64,000 nucleotides of DNA from Bacteroidales bacterium UBA4772 (GTDB taxonomy: Bacteria; Bacteroidota; Bacteroidia; Bacteroidales; VadinHA17), in assembly GCA_002403305.1 (NCBI GenBank), contig DHHM01000015.1, forward strand, positions 1-64,000, read 5' to 3'. How positions within the stretch are numbered: the first letter of the stretch is position 1; each line of letters begins with the position of its first letter. The position numbers and the translations under genes are program-made. Below, one piece after another: positions 8,496 through 16,930 of this stretch. The notes below the pieces were generated by a model, which made no database searches, had not been told where the DNA came from, and worked only from the letters and a program-made list of their open reading frames with translations.

Positions 8496-9497
8496 ATGAA
8501 CCTTTACCCGGCAGCGGCAACTATCAGGCACCTTCTCACCTCACGAAGCACCGCCGGATACGGAGTACACAGTCCGTTCGTCTATGACTTCCTGACAACG
8601 GTTGTCAGGGGTAAAACAGAGCCCCATATTCTGGAGGAGGTGGAAAGCCTCAGAAGAGAGATGCTCGCCAGCAGAAAAACAGTCAGGGTCACTGACCTGG
8701 GAAGAGGATCAGTCGTAAGCCGCGGTGCGGAGAGAAAGATATCAGCTATTGCTGCGGCAGCATCGCTGCCACCCGGGCAGGCAGCATTGCTGGCAAGGGT
8801 GGCCCGGAGGACGTTAAACAGAATAGGGGACTCAAAACAGAAGACACGCAACCAGGAAAGTTCTGATGAGGATACGGGTCCCGGCAGTTACGATAGTACA
8901 ATGAAGACCCGGTTATCAGATCAGGGGGTAACAATAGCAGGTTCCTCAATCAACGAAACCAGGCAGAATTTACTGAATCAAGAGAACGACAGGATAATCA
9001 GCCGGTCAAATAAGCGGTCCAAACCGGATAAAAGAAAGATAATTCTCGAACTCGGTACATCACTCGGGATAAGCACACTGGCTCTTGCACTGGCACTGCC
9101 TGAACATGAGATAGTCACCGTTGAAGGATGCCCCTCCCTGGCCGCGATAGCACGGGAAAACCTGCAGAGACACGGCGCAGGGAACGTCGAGGTTGTCAAT
9201 GCGGAGTTCAGTGCCGCACTGAGTATGCTCAGACAGGAGGATGTCAGGGTCTCATTTGCCTTCATCGACGGCAACCACAAAGGCAGCGCACTGGTTCAGT
9301 ACCTTGCTGATATTGAAACAATGGGGGAGGAGATGATCATCGTGGCGGACGATATCCACCTCAGCCGTGATATGTACAGGGCATGGCGCTCTCACCTTGC
9401 TGACGGCAAGACTCCCGCTGCCATGGAGACCTTCCGCTTCGGCATCCTGTTCCGGCTTAAAAGCATCACTCCCGGCTGCTACCGTATACGGTGTTAA
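8496..9497 (+). CDS. Class I SAM-dependent methyltransferase with a low-complexity insert
   Basis: About 333 aa. The N-terminal part (YGVHSPFVYDFL, then a DLGRGS/RKISAIA segment) and the C-terminal Rossmann core (ILELGTSLGIST with the SAM-binding loop, VEGCPSLA, FAFIDGNHK) resemble a family of uncharacterised methyltransferases known from Bacteroidota. Between them, about residues 115-180, is a polar Ser/Asn/Arg/Lys-rich stretch without predicted fold that I do not expect in the family. Start chosen at the ATG at 8496; an in-frame TTG 33 bases upstream is weaker. The substrate is unknown. Confidence 0.75.
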   Translation: MNLYPAAATIRHLLTSRSTAGYGVHSPFVYDFLTTVVRGKTEPHILEEVESLRREMLASRKTVRVTDLGRGSVVSRGAERKISAIAAAASLPPGQAALLARVARRTLNRIGDSKQKTRNQESSDEDTGPGSYDSTMKTRLSDQGVTIAGSSINETRQNLLNQENDRIISRSNKRSKPDKRKIILELGTSLGISTLALALALPEHEIVTVEGCPSLAAIARENLQRHGAGNVEVVNAEFSAALSMLRQEDVRVSFAFIDGNHKGSALVQYLADIETMGEEMIIVADDIHLSRDMYRAWRSHLADGKTPAAMETFRFGILFRLKSITPGCYRIRC

Positions 9498-9568
9498 CAA
9501 AAAATAACAGGTTCATAACATTATTATAGAGTAATTTCCACTAATTTCGGAACTTCAACAAAAAAGGC

Positions 9569-10279
9569 ATGGACAAGGTAATTGAGATACATGAAATTGT
9601 AAAGAACTACCAGGTGGGTTCAGTGATTGTCAGGGCCCTCCGTTCGGTATCACTGGAAATCAAAAGAAATGAATACGTGGCTATCATGGGGCCGTCAGGA
9701 TCGGGCAAATCAACCCTCATGAATATCCTCGGATGCCTGGATACTCCAACTAAGGGAAAATATATCCTTAACGGTACCGACGTCAGTAAGATGGAGGATG
9801 ACCGTCTGGCGGAAATCCGAAACAAGGAGATAGGCTTCGTTTTTCAGACCTTCAACCTGCTCCCCAGGTACACTGCCCTGGAAAATGTGACCCTCCCCCT
9901 TATCTATGCCGGCATTCCGCGCCATGAACGGGAGGAACATGCAAAAAAAACACTGGACCTCGTAGGACTGGCAGACAGGATGACGCATAAGCCAAATGAA
10001 CTCTCCGGAGGACAGCGCCAGAGAGTAGCCATCGCCAGGGCAATGGTAAATGACCCCTCTATAATCCTGGCTGACGAGCCTACCGGTAACCTGGACAGCA
10101 AAACATCTTTTGATATAATGGGACTGCTCGATAAGATCCACGAGGATGGAAACACTGTTATAGTTGTTACCCATGAAAAGGATATCGCAAGACACGCACA
10201 CCGTATCATTAAACTGATGGACGGTGAGGTCTCTGCAGATTATATCAACGAGAACCGCATCGAGGTAAGAAAAAAATAG
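9569..10279 (+). CDS. ABC transporter ATP-binding protein (LolD/MacB type)
   Basis: A 236-aa single nucleotide-binding domain with Walker A GPSGSGKST, Q-loop FVFQTFNLLPRYTALENV, signature LSGGQRQRVAIARA and Walker B ILADEPTGNLDS. The FNLLP and PTGNLDS forms are characteristic of the MacB/LolD/FtsE group, which work with FtsX-like permeases in lipoprotein release, efflux or cell division. No permease gene is adjacent: the next gene, 19 bases on, is a cobalamin adenosyltransferase. The partner is therefore probably encoded elsewhere. Confidence 0.9.
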   Translation: MDKVIEIHEIVKNYQVGSVIVRALRSVSLEIKRNEYVAIMGPSGSGKSTLMNILGCLDTPTKGKYILNGTDVSKMEDDRLAEIRNKEIGFVFQTFNLLPRYTALENVTLPLIYAGIPRHEREEHAKKTLDLVGLADRMTHKPNELSGGQRQRVAIARAMVNDPSIILADEPTGNLDSKTSFDIMGLLDKIHEDGNTVIVVTHEKDIARHAHRIIKLMDGEVSADYINENRIEVRKK

Positions 10280-10298
10280 ATGCTCTTCATTACCCGCA

Positions 10299-10850
10299 AT
10301 GAAGATTTATACCAAAACCGGCGACAGGGGAGAGACGTCAGTCATTGGCGGCATGAGACTCCCCAAACACCATCCCCGTATTGAGGCTTACGGCTCAGTG
10401 GATGAGCTTATTGCATGGATAGGAGTGCTGCGCTCCACAGACCAGGAGTGCCTTCCCGTCTCTGAACTGGTAACCATACAGTCCGTCCTGATGTCGTGCT
10501 GCGCCGTGATAGCTACACACCCATCCGCAAAGGTGCCCGAAGAGATATCCATTGATGATACCTCGGCACTCGAAAAGTCCATCGACTTCATGGAATCCGG
10601 ATTGCCACCGCTGAACTCCTTTATCCTTCCCGGTGGAAACCCCCTGTCTGCAAACTGTAATGTGGCACGCTGCGTCTGCCGACGTGCCGAACGGGCTATA
10701 CTTCGCCTCGATGAGGAGGAAAAAGTCGACCCCGATGTGATCAAATATATTAACCGCCTCTCCGATTACCTCTTCGTGCTCTCAAGGTGTCTTGGTTATG
10801 AGCTTGGTAGTGAGGAAGTTAAATGGCTTCCACGAAAAGTCGATAAATAA
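10299..10850 (+). CDS. Cob(I)alamin adenosyltransferase, PduO type
   Basis: Transfers the adenosyl group of ATP to cob(I)alamin to make coenzyme B12. The 183-aa protein shows the PduO/MMAB hallmarks: N-terminal YTKTGDRGETSVIGG phosphate-binding motif, SVDELIAWIG, and the helix RCVCRRAERAIL, then a C-terminal NRLSDYLFVLSR. A B12-dependent enzyme such as methylmalonyl-CoA mutase is presumably encoded elsewhere. The gene follows the ABC ATPase by 19 bases, so the two are probably co-transcribed. Confidence 0.93.
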   Translation: MKIYTKTGDRGETSVIGGMRLPKHHPRIEAYGSVDELIAWIGVLRSTDQECLPVSELVTIQSVLMSCCAVIATHPSAKVPEEISIDDTSALEKSIDFMESGLPPLNSFILPGGNPLSANCNVARCVCRRAERAILRLDEEEKVDPDVIKYINRLSDYLFVLSRCLGYELGSEEVKWLPRKVDK

Positions 10851-10894
10851 TCATTAAAAAAATCGGCATACTCTTTTTTTATTCTAAATAATTT

Positions 10895-10902
10895 TATATT
10901 TG
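10895..10902 (+). promoter_or_regulatory. Bacteroidota -7 promoter element for the DUF2795 gene
   Basis: TATATTTG matches the phylum's -7 consensus TAnnTTTG. It lies 38 bases before the ATG at 10941, after a T-rich stretch. No convincing -33 element was picked out. Confidence 0.55.
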
Positions 10903-10940
10903 CGGACTTTAAGAAGGGTAATAAAATAACTGCCTATATA

Positions 10941-11162
10941 ATGTATTGGACACTTGAATTAGCATCAAAACTTGAAGATGCACCATGGCCAGCAACAAAG
11001 GATGAGCTCATCGATTATGCCATACGCTCAGGTGCCCCTATGGAAGTCATAGAAAACCTGCAGGAGATAGAGGATGAGGGCGATATTTATGAAAGTATAG
11101 AAGATATCTGGCCTGACTATCCCTCAAAAGACGACTTTTTCTTCAACGAAGACGAATATTAG
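10941..11162 (+). CDS. DUF2795 family small acidic protein
   Basis: A 73-aa, strongly acidic protein (WPATKDELIDYAIRSGAP core, C-terminal Asp/Glu/Phe-rich tail FFFNEDEY). I recognise it as the short DUF2795 protein that is highly conserved in Bacteroidota; the function is unknown. It has its own promoter and no neighbour within the same transcription unit. The absence of a signal or membrane segment suggests a cytosolic protein. Confidence 0.8.
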   Translation: MYWTLELASKLEDAPWPATKDELIDYAIRSGAPMEVIENLQEIEDEGDIYESIEDIWPDYPSKDDFFFNEDEY

Positions 11163-11265
11163 CAGATTCCGTCAGATCACTACAGTCCCCTGCTGAACTA
11201 AAGCCTTTTCCGGACTAAAATGGGGTGTGGACTAAAAGTTCCTGCCTGCTGCTGCCATCAGGTTC

Positions 11266-13143
11266 CTACATGCGCTTGACTTCAGGTTGCTGGAGGCTCC
11301 TTGCATCATGTTGCTCCCTGCGCTTGCCCACGGGCTTCTGCAGGCCACTCTCATCTGGCTCCTCCCTGCGCTTGCCCACGGGGTCCCGAAGGCCACTCTC
11401 ATCAGGCTCCTCCCTGCGCTTGCCCACGGGGTCCCGAAGGCCACTCTCATCTGGCTCCTCCCTGCGCTTGACGTCAGGTTGCCGGAGGCTACTGCTATCA
11501 GGTTGCGGTAGGCTACTGTCATCAAGTTCCGGTCGCACAATATAATCTTCAACTTCTGCATCGGGTCTGACGGGATACTCTTCTCTTGAGGGCCGCAGTT
11601 CAGGGTGCCACCTGAACCCGTCAAGCCGCATCTCAGCATCAGGTCGCTTCAGCGGGGGATCAAGAGTGCCGTCAGGACTCTGATTCTGGTAGATCTCAGC
11701 GATCTTCCCATCCTCGATGAAGATCTCAATGGTAGCGCTCCGGGCCCTGTTGACTCCCACAAGCTCGTTGCCGTCAACAACGTAATAGATAGCCTCGCCG
11801 TTACCCGTTACTGTTATCTGGTGAAGCTTGTTGTCAACGAAATACCCGGAAAGATTCTTACCGCTTATCTGGTCATACCGCGTGGAATCCACCTCGCTGA
11901 CGACAAAAGCGTTATTGTACAGCTCCATATGATCAGCCTTGCTCTCTTTAGTAAAGAGAGAAATGGAGTCGGCAGTCAGCTGGTTCTCCCGTGACCATAC
12001 AATAGGATCATGGTAAAGCCTTATCACTGAATCCTTGAAGGAATAGGAGAGGGAATCACACCGCCCCTGCATCTCACGACTGAACATCGTACAGCCAAAA
12101 TAAGCCTTCAGAAGACGGTGACTGACACCTGCAGTGTCAGTCTGGGGTATGGCTCTGAGGGTATCGGACCGCAGTGTGAGAGTGTCATCATCGGCAAAGA
12201 GCCTGAACCATGGTGACCCGGTAAGCAGAAACCGCTCGGGCCTCTTGACGTACCAGGCATAACCACCTCCTGCCATGATATTGTCGGTGGTGTCTTCAAT
12301 GACAACATTTCCGAAGCCTTCTCCTTCTCCCGACCTCTCGTCATACCATAGAGTGTCACCGGTAATGCGCTGCTCACGGTTGTCAAGAACCGCATTGATC
12401 ATAAGCTGCGAGACATCGTTGCGGGTGTCACTCCATCCGTTCTCACAGTAGAGATATATACTGTCTCCTGACACCTCCGTAGGTCCTGCAAACCATGCGA
12501 TCTCGTTGTGAGTGTCATAACGCATCGTATCAGCATTCATCACATAATCCGGGTTGACTATCCTGACACTGTCACGGAAATGCAGCATCTTGCGGTCAGA
12601 ATAATAGATGCCTACCCTGCTGGTCAGCGTGTTGTCTCCGTTAAGAATGCGCCCGCCATCATCATATACTGCTACCTGGGTGTTGACATCATAGTCTATC
12701 TCCCTGGTAAACAGCCTCATCTCCTTGTCTGCCAGCTCCACGCTGTCGGTCATGACAGCCTTGCCTGTATCACCGTTATAAGAGAGATACTGACCCCAGA
12801 TATGAATTGTGTCTCCCTGCCATATGTGTATGTTGCTGAATGCAAAAACCTGGTTCGTCTCATCATAGTACCAGGCGCTGTCACATATCATATACAGATC
12901 ATTGTGCTTAAGCCTTACGCTGCCGTTCAGCTTGTTTCTCGAACGGTCAGCCAGACGGTCATATTCCATCTCGTCGGAATGGAGGATCTCAACCTTGCGC
13001 TTGACCGGGGTATCCTGTGAAAAAACCTCCCGCGGAACCAAAAAGGCCAGAAGCGGCATCAGCAAACAGGCAGTGAAGCGTAAACTGAGCCTGGGGATCC
13101 TTATCCTGGCTATTCGAACCATCCGGAATAGTGAAATCTGCAA
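11266..13143 (-). CDS. OstA-like (LptA/LptD N-domain) protein with repeated C-terminal tail
   Basis: A 625-aa protein with a signal peptide ending near VFSQ and several OstA/LptA-type beta-jellyroll modules: it repeatedly shows the (A/S)-D-x-(M/I)-x-Y-D pattern (HSDEMEYDR, NADTMRYDT, TGDTLWYDE). In Bacteroidota such proteins are annotated as OstA-like and are presumed to act in LPS or outer-membrane assembly in the periplasm. The last ~80 residues are a 16-residue repeat KRREEPDESGLRDPVG (48 bp). The start overlaps the preceding SurA-like gene by 34 bases; an internal Met 7 codons later also overlaps it. Confidence 0.85.
   Translation of the reverse strand: MQISLFRMVRIARIRIPRLSLRFTACLLMPLLAFLVPREVFSQDTPVKRKVEILHSDEMEYDRLADRSRNKLNGSVRLKHNDLYMICDSAWYYDETNQVFAFSNIHIWQGDTIHIWGQYLSYNGDTGKAVMTDSVELADKEMRLFTREIDYDVNTQVAVYDDGGRILNGDNTLTSRVGIYYSDRKMLHFRDSVRIVNPDYVMNADTMRYDTHNEIAWFAGPTEVSGDSIYLYCENGWSDTRNDVSQLMINAVLDNREQRITGDTLWYDERSGEGEGFGNVVIEDTTDNIMAGGGYAWYVKRPERFLLTGSPWFRLFADDDTLTLRSDTLRAIPQTDTAGVSHRLLKAYFGCTMFSREMQGRCDSLSYSFKDSVIRLYHDPIVWSRENQLTADSISLFTKESKADHMELYNNAFVVSEVDSTRYDQISGKNLSGYFVDNKLHQITVTGNGEAIYYVVDGNELVGVNRARSATIEIFIEDGKIAEIYQNQSPDGTLDPPLKRPDAEMRLDGFRWHPELRPSREEYPVRPDAEVEDYIVRPELDDSSLPQPDSSSLRQPDVKRREEPDESGLRDPVGKRREEPDESGLRDPVGKRREEPDESGLQKPVGKRREQHDARSLQQPEVKRM
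11269..11520. repeat. 48-bp tandem repeat in the 3' end of the OstA-like gene
   Basis: Units begin with CCTGCGCTTG at 11317, 11365, 11413 and 11461, exactly 48 bases apart, with a degenerate unit at 11269 and decay after 11508. The central two copies are nearly identical (CCACGGGGTCCCGAAGG shared). Because 48 is a multiple of three, the unit encodes a 16-residue repeat on the minus strand without disturbing the frame. A decayed copy appears to continue past the stop codon. Confidence 0.9.
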
Positions 13144-14459
13144 TCCCTGAACTCATCACTGATACGGATGTAGGTCCTCTTTATCTTCTCTGCGATCCAC
13201 TCATTGTAGATCTTACCCTGCTTGTCATTGAGGGTCGCATTCGAAAGATAATTGTAATCGTCCTTCATGTTGACCCTATGGGGGGCGATCTCATCATCCA
13301 GCTTCACGATACAATATATGTAGTTCCCCCTTGGATCGGTGGTGCGGAAGGGCTCGGAGATCTCACCCAGCTTCATGTCTCTGACCACCAGGTTGATCTC
13401 GCGGGGAAGCTCGTCAAGTGTCAGCCAGTTGACACGCTCTGAAGGATTCTCACTGACCATCTTGCCTCCGTTGGCACGGGTGGCCTTGTCTGCTGAGTAT
13501 CTCATGGCCGCTCTTTCAAAGGTGAGACTGTCTGAACGTATGATATCTGCTATTGTGTCAAGCTTCAGTAATGCCCATTCTGTCTGCTCAACAGAGAGCT
13601 TGGGCTTCATGAGTATATGCCTTGAGTTGACCATGTCTCCCTTTCTCTCAATAAGCTGTATGATGTGAAAACCGAACTCCGTCTCCACAATCTTTGAGAC
13701 CACATTCTGTTTCAGGCTCCAGGCCGCCTCAGCATAAGGCTTCGTAAGCTCACCCCTGGTCATGAATCCCAGCTCACCTCCCCTGGGCGCCGTTCCCGGG
13801 TCTTCTGAATAGAGTACCGCAAGGGTGCTGAAACTCTCGCCGTTGATGATGCGGCTCCGCAACTCAAGAAGCCTCTGCCGCACCTCGGCCTTGCTCGATT
13901 CCATGTCGGGAGGCTCAACGGTTATTATGCTCAGTTGCACCTTCCTGGGAACAAGTGGCAGAGAATCTTTTGGAATAGTGTTGTAATACTTCCTTATCTC
14001 CTCCGGGGTGACAGTGATATCCTGCGCTATCGTCGCCTGCGTCTCCTGCACAATATACTGGTTGGTAAGCATCTCACGGAGATCCTTCCTGATCTCTGCC
14101 ATACTCTTGTTGAAGTAGGTCTCCAGCGCCTGCTCCGAACCTGCACGCCTGATATAATCGGTCAGCCTGCTGTTCAGGTCAGACTCAACATTCTCGGGCG
14201 ATACCTCTATAGAGTCTATCCTTGCCTGATCAAGAAAAAGCTTCTGTATCAACTGGTCCTCAAAGACCCTGCACCTCAGTTCATTAACAGGAGTGGGGTC
14301 CCTCTCAGCCTTGAGCTGCACAACCTGACCCTCTATCTCAGAAAGGTAAACTACCTCATTTCCTACCACTGCGGCTATTGATTCAACTATCTGCTGACCG
14401 GCAGCTGCATACCCTGCAATCAACAGAAGCATACCTGTAATAACTCTCCTTTTTCTCAT
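13110..14459 (-). CDS. SurA-like peptidylprolyl isomerase (parvulin repeats)
   Basis: A 449-aa periplasmic chaperone/isomerase. After a signal peptide ending near AAAGQQ come a SurA_N-type domain (about 20-170) and two parvulin-like modules: one with ELRSRIINGESFSTLAVLYSEDPGTAPRGGELGFMTRGEL and GFHIIQLIERKGD (about 200-280), the second SRHILMKPK to GGKMVSENP (about 285-390), which is more diverged. It is 10 bases downstream of the lipoprotein gene and overlaps the OstA-like gene, in keeping with a role in outer-membrane protein assembly. Confidence 0.9.
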   Translation of the reverse strand: MRKRRVITGMLLLIAGYAAAGQQIVESIAAVVGNEVVYLSEIEGQVVQLKAERDPTPVNELRCRVFEDQLIQKLFLDQARIDSIEVSPENVESDLNSRLTDYIRRAGSEQALETYFNKSMAEIRKDLREMLTNQYIVQETQATIAQDITVTPEEIRKYYNTIPKDSLPLVPRKVQLSIITVEPPDMESSKAEVRQRLLELRSRIINGESFSTLAVLYSEDPGTAPRGGELGFMTRGELTKPYAEAAWSLKQNVVSKIVETEFGFHIIQLIERKGDMVNSRHILMKPKLSVEQTEWALLKLDTIADIIRSDSLTFERAAMRYSADKATRANGGKMVSENPSERVNWLTLDELPREINLVVRDMKLGEISEPFRTTDPRGNYIYCIVKLDDEIAPHRVNMKDDYNYLSNATLNDKQGKIYNEWIAEKIKRTYIRISDEFRDCRFHYSGWFE

Positions 14460-14469
14460 TCTCTCTCTT

Positions 14470-15321
14470 CTAATAGACCTTCAGAGTATTGTTCCTGACT
14501 GCCTCATTGTATATACCGTCTTCAAGTTTTTGCAGGAAGTCGTTCCTGCGGTTATTGATAATTATGGTTTTAACCTGCCCCCTGATGTATTCAAACGGGG
14601 CTACGGTGTTCCTGGCTTTGAAATCCCTTATCACAATGAAATAGACAAACTTGTCATCCCTGAGCTCTACCTCCCTGTTGCGCGCCAGCCACTGATCCTG
14701 GTTGTCTGACTCGAAAGGCACTTCCATGAGCAACTGGTTGAAGGGAATCCATTCCTCATCATAATCCTCAAAGCGAAGCGCATACTGGTAACATAACTCC
14801 TCCAGCTCCTTAACGTCATCAGGATCCGATGACCTGTAAAGCCGCCTGATCCTGTCCAGGTCGGGGACCGTGACCGGAAGCTTGATGAAGAGTGCCTTCA
14901 CAATATTGACGGTAAGCGTAAAGGTGCTCAGGTTGCCGATATAGTGGTTCTGCAACTCTTCATCGGTGACTGTGGTATCCATGTTGCGGATGAGCATCTG
15001 CTGCTGATACTGATAGATGAGCAGGTTATTGCGCATCTCGTTGAGCTGCCTGTTTACTTCATCCTTGTATTCCGGCGTCAGGTTCTCTTCTGCCCTGATG
15101 GCCATAAGCTCCTTACGTGCCCAGCGCCGTATGTAACTCTGTACCGCCGAGATACTGTCAGCGGGACTCATTCCCTGAATGACCAGGCCGGAGGGTATCT
15201 CATCAAGAAAAAGCACCCTCTCTCCGGCACGGGCAACGACTGTACGCTCAGGCTCCTGTCCGGTGTTGCTGCATGCAACGGTAATTATAATAAGTGACGC
15301 TGTGACTATCTTCCGTATCAT
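14470..15321 (-). CDS. SurA-N-like periplasmic lipoprotein
   Basis: A 283-aa lipoprotein: the signal MIRKIVTASLIIITVACS has a lipobox with Cys17. The rest resembles the helical N-terminal domain of SurA/PrsA-type isomerases (DEIPSGLVIQGMSPADS, RRWARKELMAIRAEENL) but has no clear parvulin domain, so an isomerase activity is doubtful. Its start codon shares one base with the guaB stop. Position between guaB and the SurA-like gene is an arrangement I know from Bacteroidales. Confidence 0.75.
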   Translation of the reverse strand: MIRKIVTASLIIITVACSNTGQEPERTVVARAGERVLFLDEIPSGLVIQGMSPADSISAVQSYIRRWARKELMAIRAEENLTPEYKDEVNRQLNEMRNNLLIYQYQQQMLIRNMDTTVTDEELQNHYIGNLSTFTLTVNIVKALFIKLPVTVPDLDRIRRLYRSSDPDDVKELEELCYQYALRFEDYDEEWIPFNQLLMEVPFESDNQDQWLARNREVELRDDKFVYFIVIRDFKARNTVAPFEYIRGQVKTIIINNRRNDFLQKLEDGIYNEAVRNNTLKVY

Positions 15322-16811
15322 CAGTATTCGTTGATCTTTCGACTGTAATTGGGGGCCTCGCGGGTTATTGTCACATCGTGCGGATGGCTCTCGATGACAC
15401 CTGCACTGGTAACTCTCACAAAGCGACCTTCCCTCTTGAGCGTTGGTATGTCAGGCGCACCGCAGTACCCCATGCCTGAACGGAGCCCCCCGAGAAACTG
15501 GTATATCACTTCGTGGAGAGTGCCCTTGTATGGCACCCGCGCCGTAATCCCTTCCGGTACAAGCTTGTGGATGTCATCCTCCATATCCTGGAAATACCTG
15601 TCCTTCGAACCAAGCTGCATAGCCTCCACAGAACCCATACCCCGGTATGTCTTGAACTTGCGCCCGTTGTAAATGATCGTCTCACCGGGCGACTCCTCGA
15701 CACCGGCAAAGAGAGATCCGGCCATCACACTGTCAGCACCTGCCGCCAGTGCCTTGACAATATCACCCGAATACCTTATTCCTCCGTCAGCAATGACAGG
15801 CACTCCGCTACCCTCTATGGCCCGGGAGACATTGTATATCGCTGAAAGCTGCGGTACACCAACTCCGGCAACGACCCGCGTGGTGCAGATAGAGCCGGGA
15901 CCAATGCCTACCTTGACGGCATCAGCGCCCTCATCCACCAGCTTCTTCGCAGCTTCCGCGGTGCCGATGTTACCCACAAGAACCTCCGTTCCCGGAAAAA
16001 TCTTCTTTATCTCCCGGAGTATCTCGGTGACACTCCTGGTGTGAGCATGGGCAGTATCAATAGCTATGGCGTCAACACCTGCACCCACCAGCGCCTCAAC
16101 CCTTGACAGAGTGTTTGGTGCTATACCTACTGCCGCGGCTACCCTGAGTCGCCCCTTCTCATCCTTGCAGGCATTGGGCCTGTCCTTCGCCTTCGTGATG
16201 TCCTTGTAGGTGACAAGCCCCTTAAGCCTGCCCTTCTCATCAACAATGGGAAGCTTCTCAATCTTGTGCTTCTGCAAAATCTCCGCGGCAGCAGCAAGAT
16301 CAGTCTGATGACTGAGAGTGATCAGCCTCGACATAGGCGTCATGATCTCACTGATGCGATGCGAATAATCTGTTTCAAATCGCAGATCCCTGTTTGTTAC
16401 AATTCCTACGAGGGCACCCTCCTCATTTATCACGGGTATGCCGCCGATCTTGAACTCCTTCATCAGTGCCAGCGCATCCGCAACAGTTGCACTGTCTCCT
16501 ATGGTCACCGGATCAAAGATCATTACACTCTCCGCACGCTTTACCTTTCTGACCTGGGCAGCCTGCTGGCCTACCGACATGTTTTTGTGAATCACACCTA
16601 TGCCGCCCTCCCTGGCAATCGCTATCGCCAGCTCGGCATCAGTGACAGTATCCATCGCCGCTGACACGATCGGGGTGTTGATTATTATGTTGCGTGTGAG
16701 CATCGACCTCAGATCAACGTCACGGGGCATTACTTCCGAATAGGCCGGAAGAAGCAGAACATCATCGAAGGTCAGACCTTCAAACAGTAACTTATCTTCA
16801 GAGAATGACAT
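15321..16811 (-). CDS. guaB: Inosine-5'-monophosphate dehydrogenase
   Basis: Oxidises IMP to XMP with NAD+, the first committed step to GMP. The 496-aa protein has the TIM barrel (LTFDDVLLLPAYSEVMP at the N terminus), a Bateman module of two CBS domains (about 95-210), the catalytic-loop motif GPGSICTTRVVAGVG with the nucleophilic cysteine, and the flap YRGMGSVEAM. Length is normal. First gene of a four-gene minus-strand run with two PPIase-type proteins and the OstA-like protein. Confidence 0.98.
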   Translation of the reverse strand: MSFSEDKLLFEGLTFDDVLLLPAYSEVMPRDVDLRSMLTRNIIINTPIVSAAMDTVTDAELAIAIAREGGIGVIHKNMSVGQQAAQVRKVKRAESVMIFDPVTIGDSATVADALALMKEFKIGGIPVINEEGALVGIVTNRDLRFETDYSHRISEIMTPMSRLITLSHQTDLAAAAEILQKHKIEKLPIVDEKGRLKGLVTYKDITKAKDRPNACKDEKGRLRVAAAVGIAPNTLSRVEALVGAGVDAIAIDTAHAHTRSVTEILREIKKIFPGTEVLVGNIGTAEAAKKLVDEGADAVKVGIGPGSICTTRVVAGVGVPQLSAIYNVSRAIEGSGVPVIADGGIRYSGDIVKALAAGADSVMAGSLFAGVEESPGETIIYNGRKFKTYRGMGSVEAMQLGSKDRYFQDMEDDIHKLVPEGITARVPYKGTLHEVIYQFLGGLRSGMGYCGAPDIPTLKREGRFVRVTSAGVIESHPHDVTITREAPNYSRKINEY

Positions 16812-16907
16812 CGGGCACCGTTTTATCTGGCCGGAAAATTACAAAAAATAGATATGCACCGGCCTATCTTAAATGTCAATAAAAGGTTAAAAATGAGATT
16901 GAGTTAT

Positions 16908-16915
16908 TAAATTTG
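16908..16915 (+). promoter_or_regulatory. -7 promoter element for recQ
   Basis: TAAATTTG fits TAnnTTTG and lies 15 bases before the ATG at 16931. It overlaps the in-frame TTG at 16913, which argues against that codon being the start and implies a very short leader. Confidence 0.5.
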
Positions 16916-16930
16916 TATGAAACAGCCCTA

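Noticed and set aside
11225..11545. Plus-strand open frames over the 48-bp repeat
   Set aside because: They are translations of the repeat opposite the OstA-like gene; period 48 keeps several frames open.
13110..13143. The 34-base overlap of the SurA-like and OstA-like genes as a sign of a frameshift
   Set aside because: Both proteins have complete ends: a full PPIase C terminus and a normal signal peptide; overlapping genes are frequent in this window.
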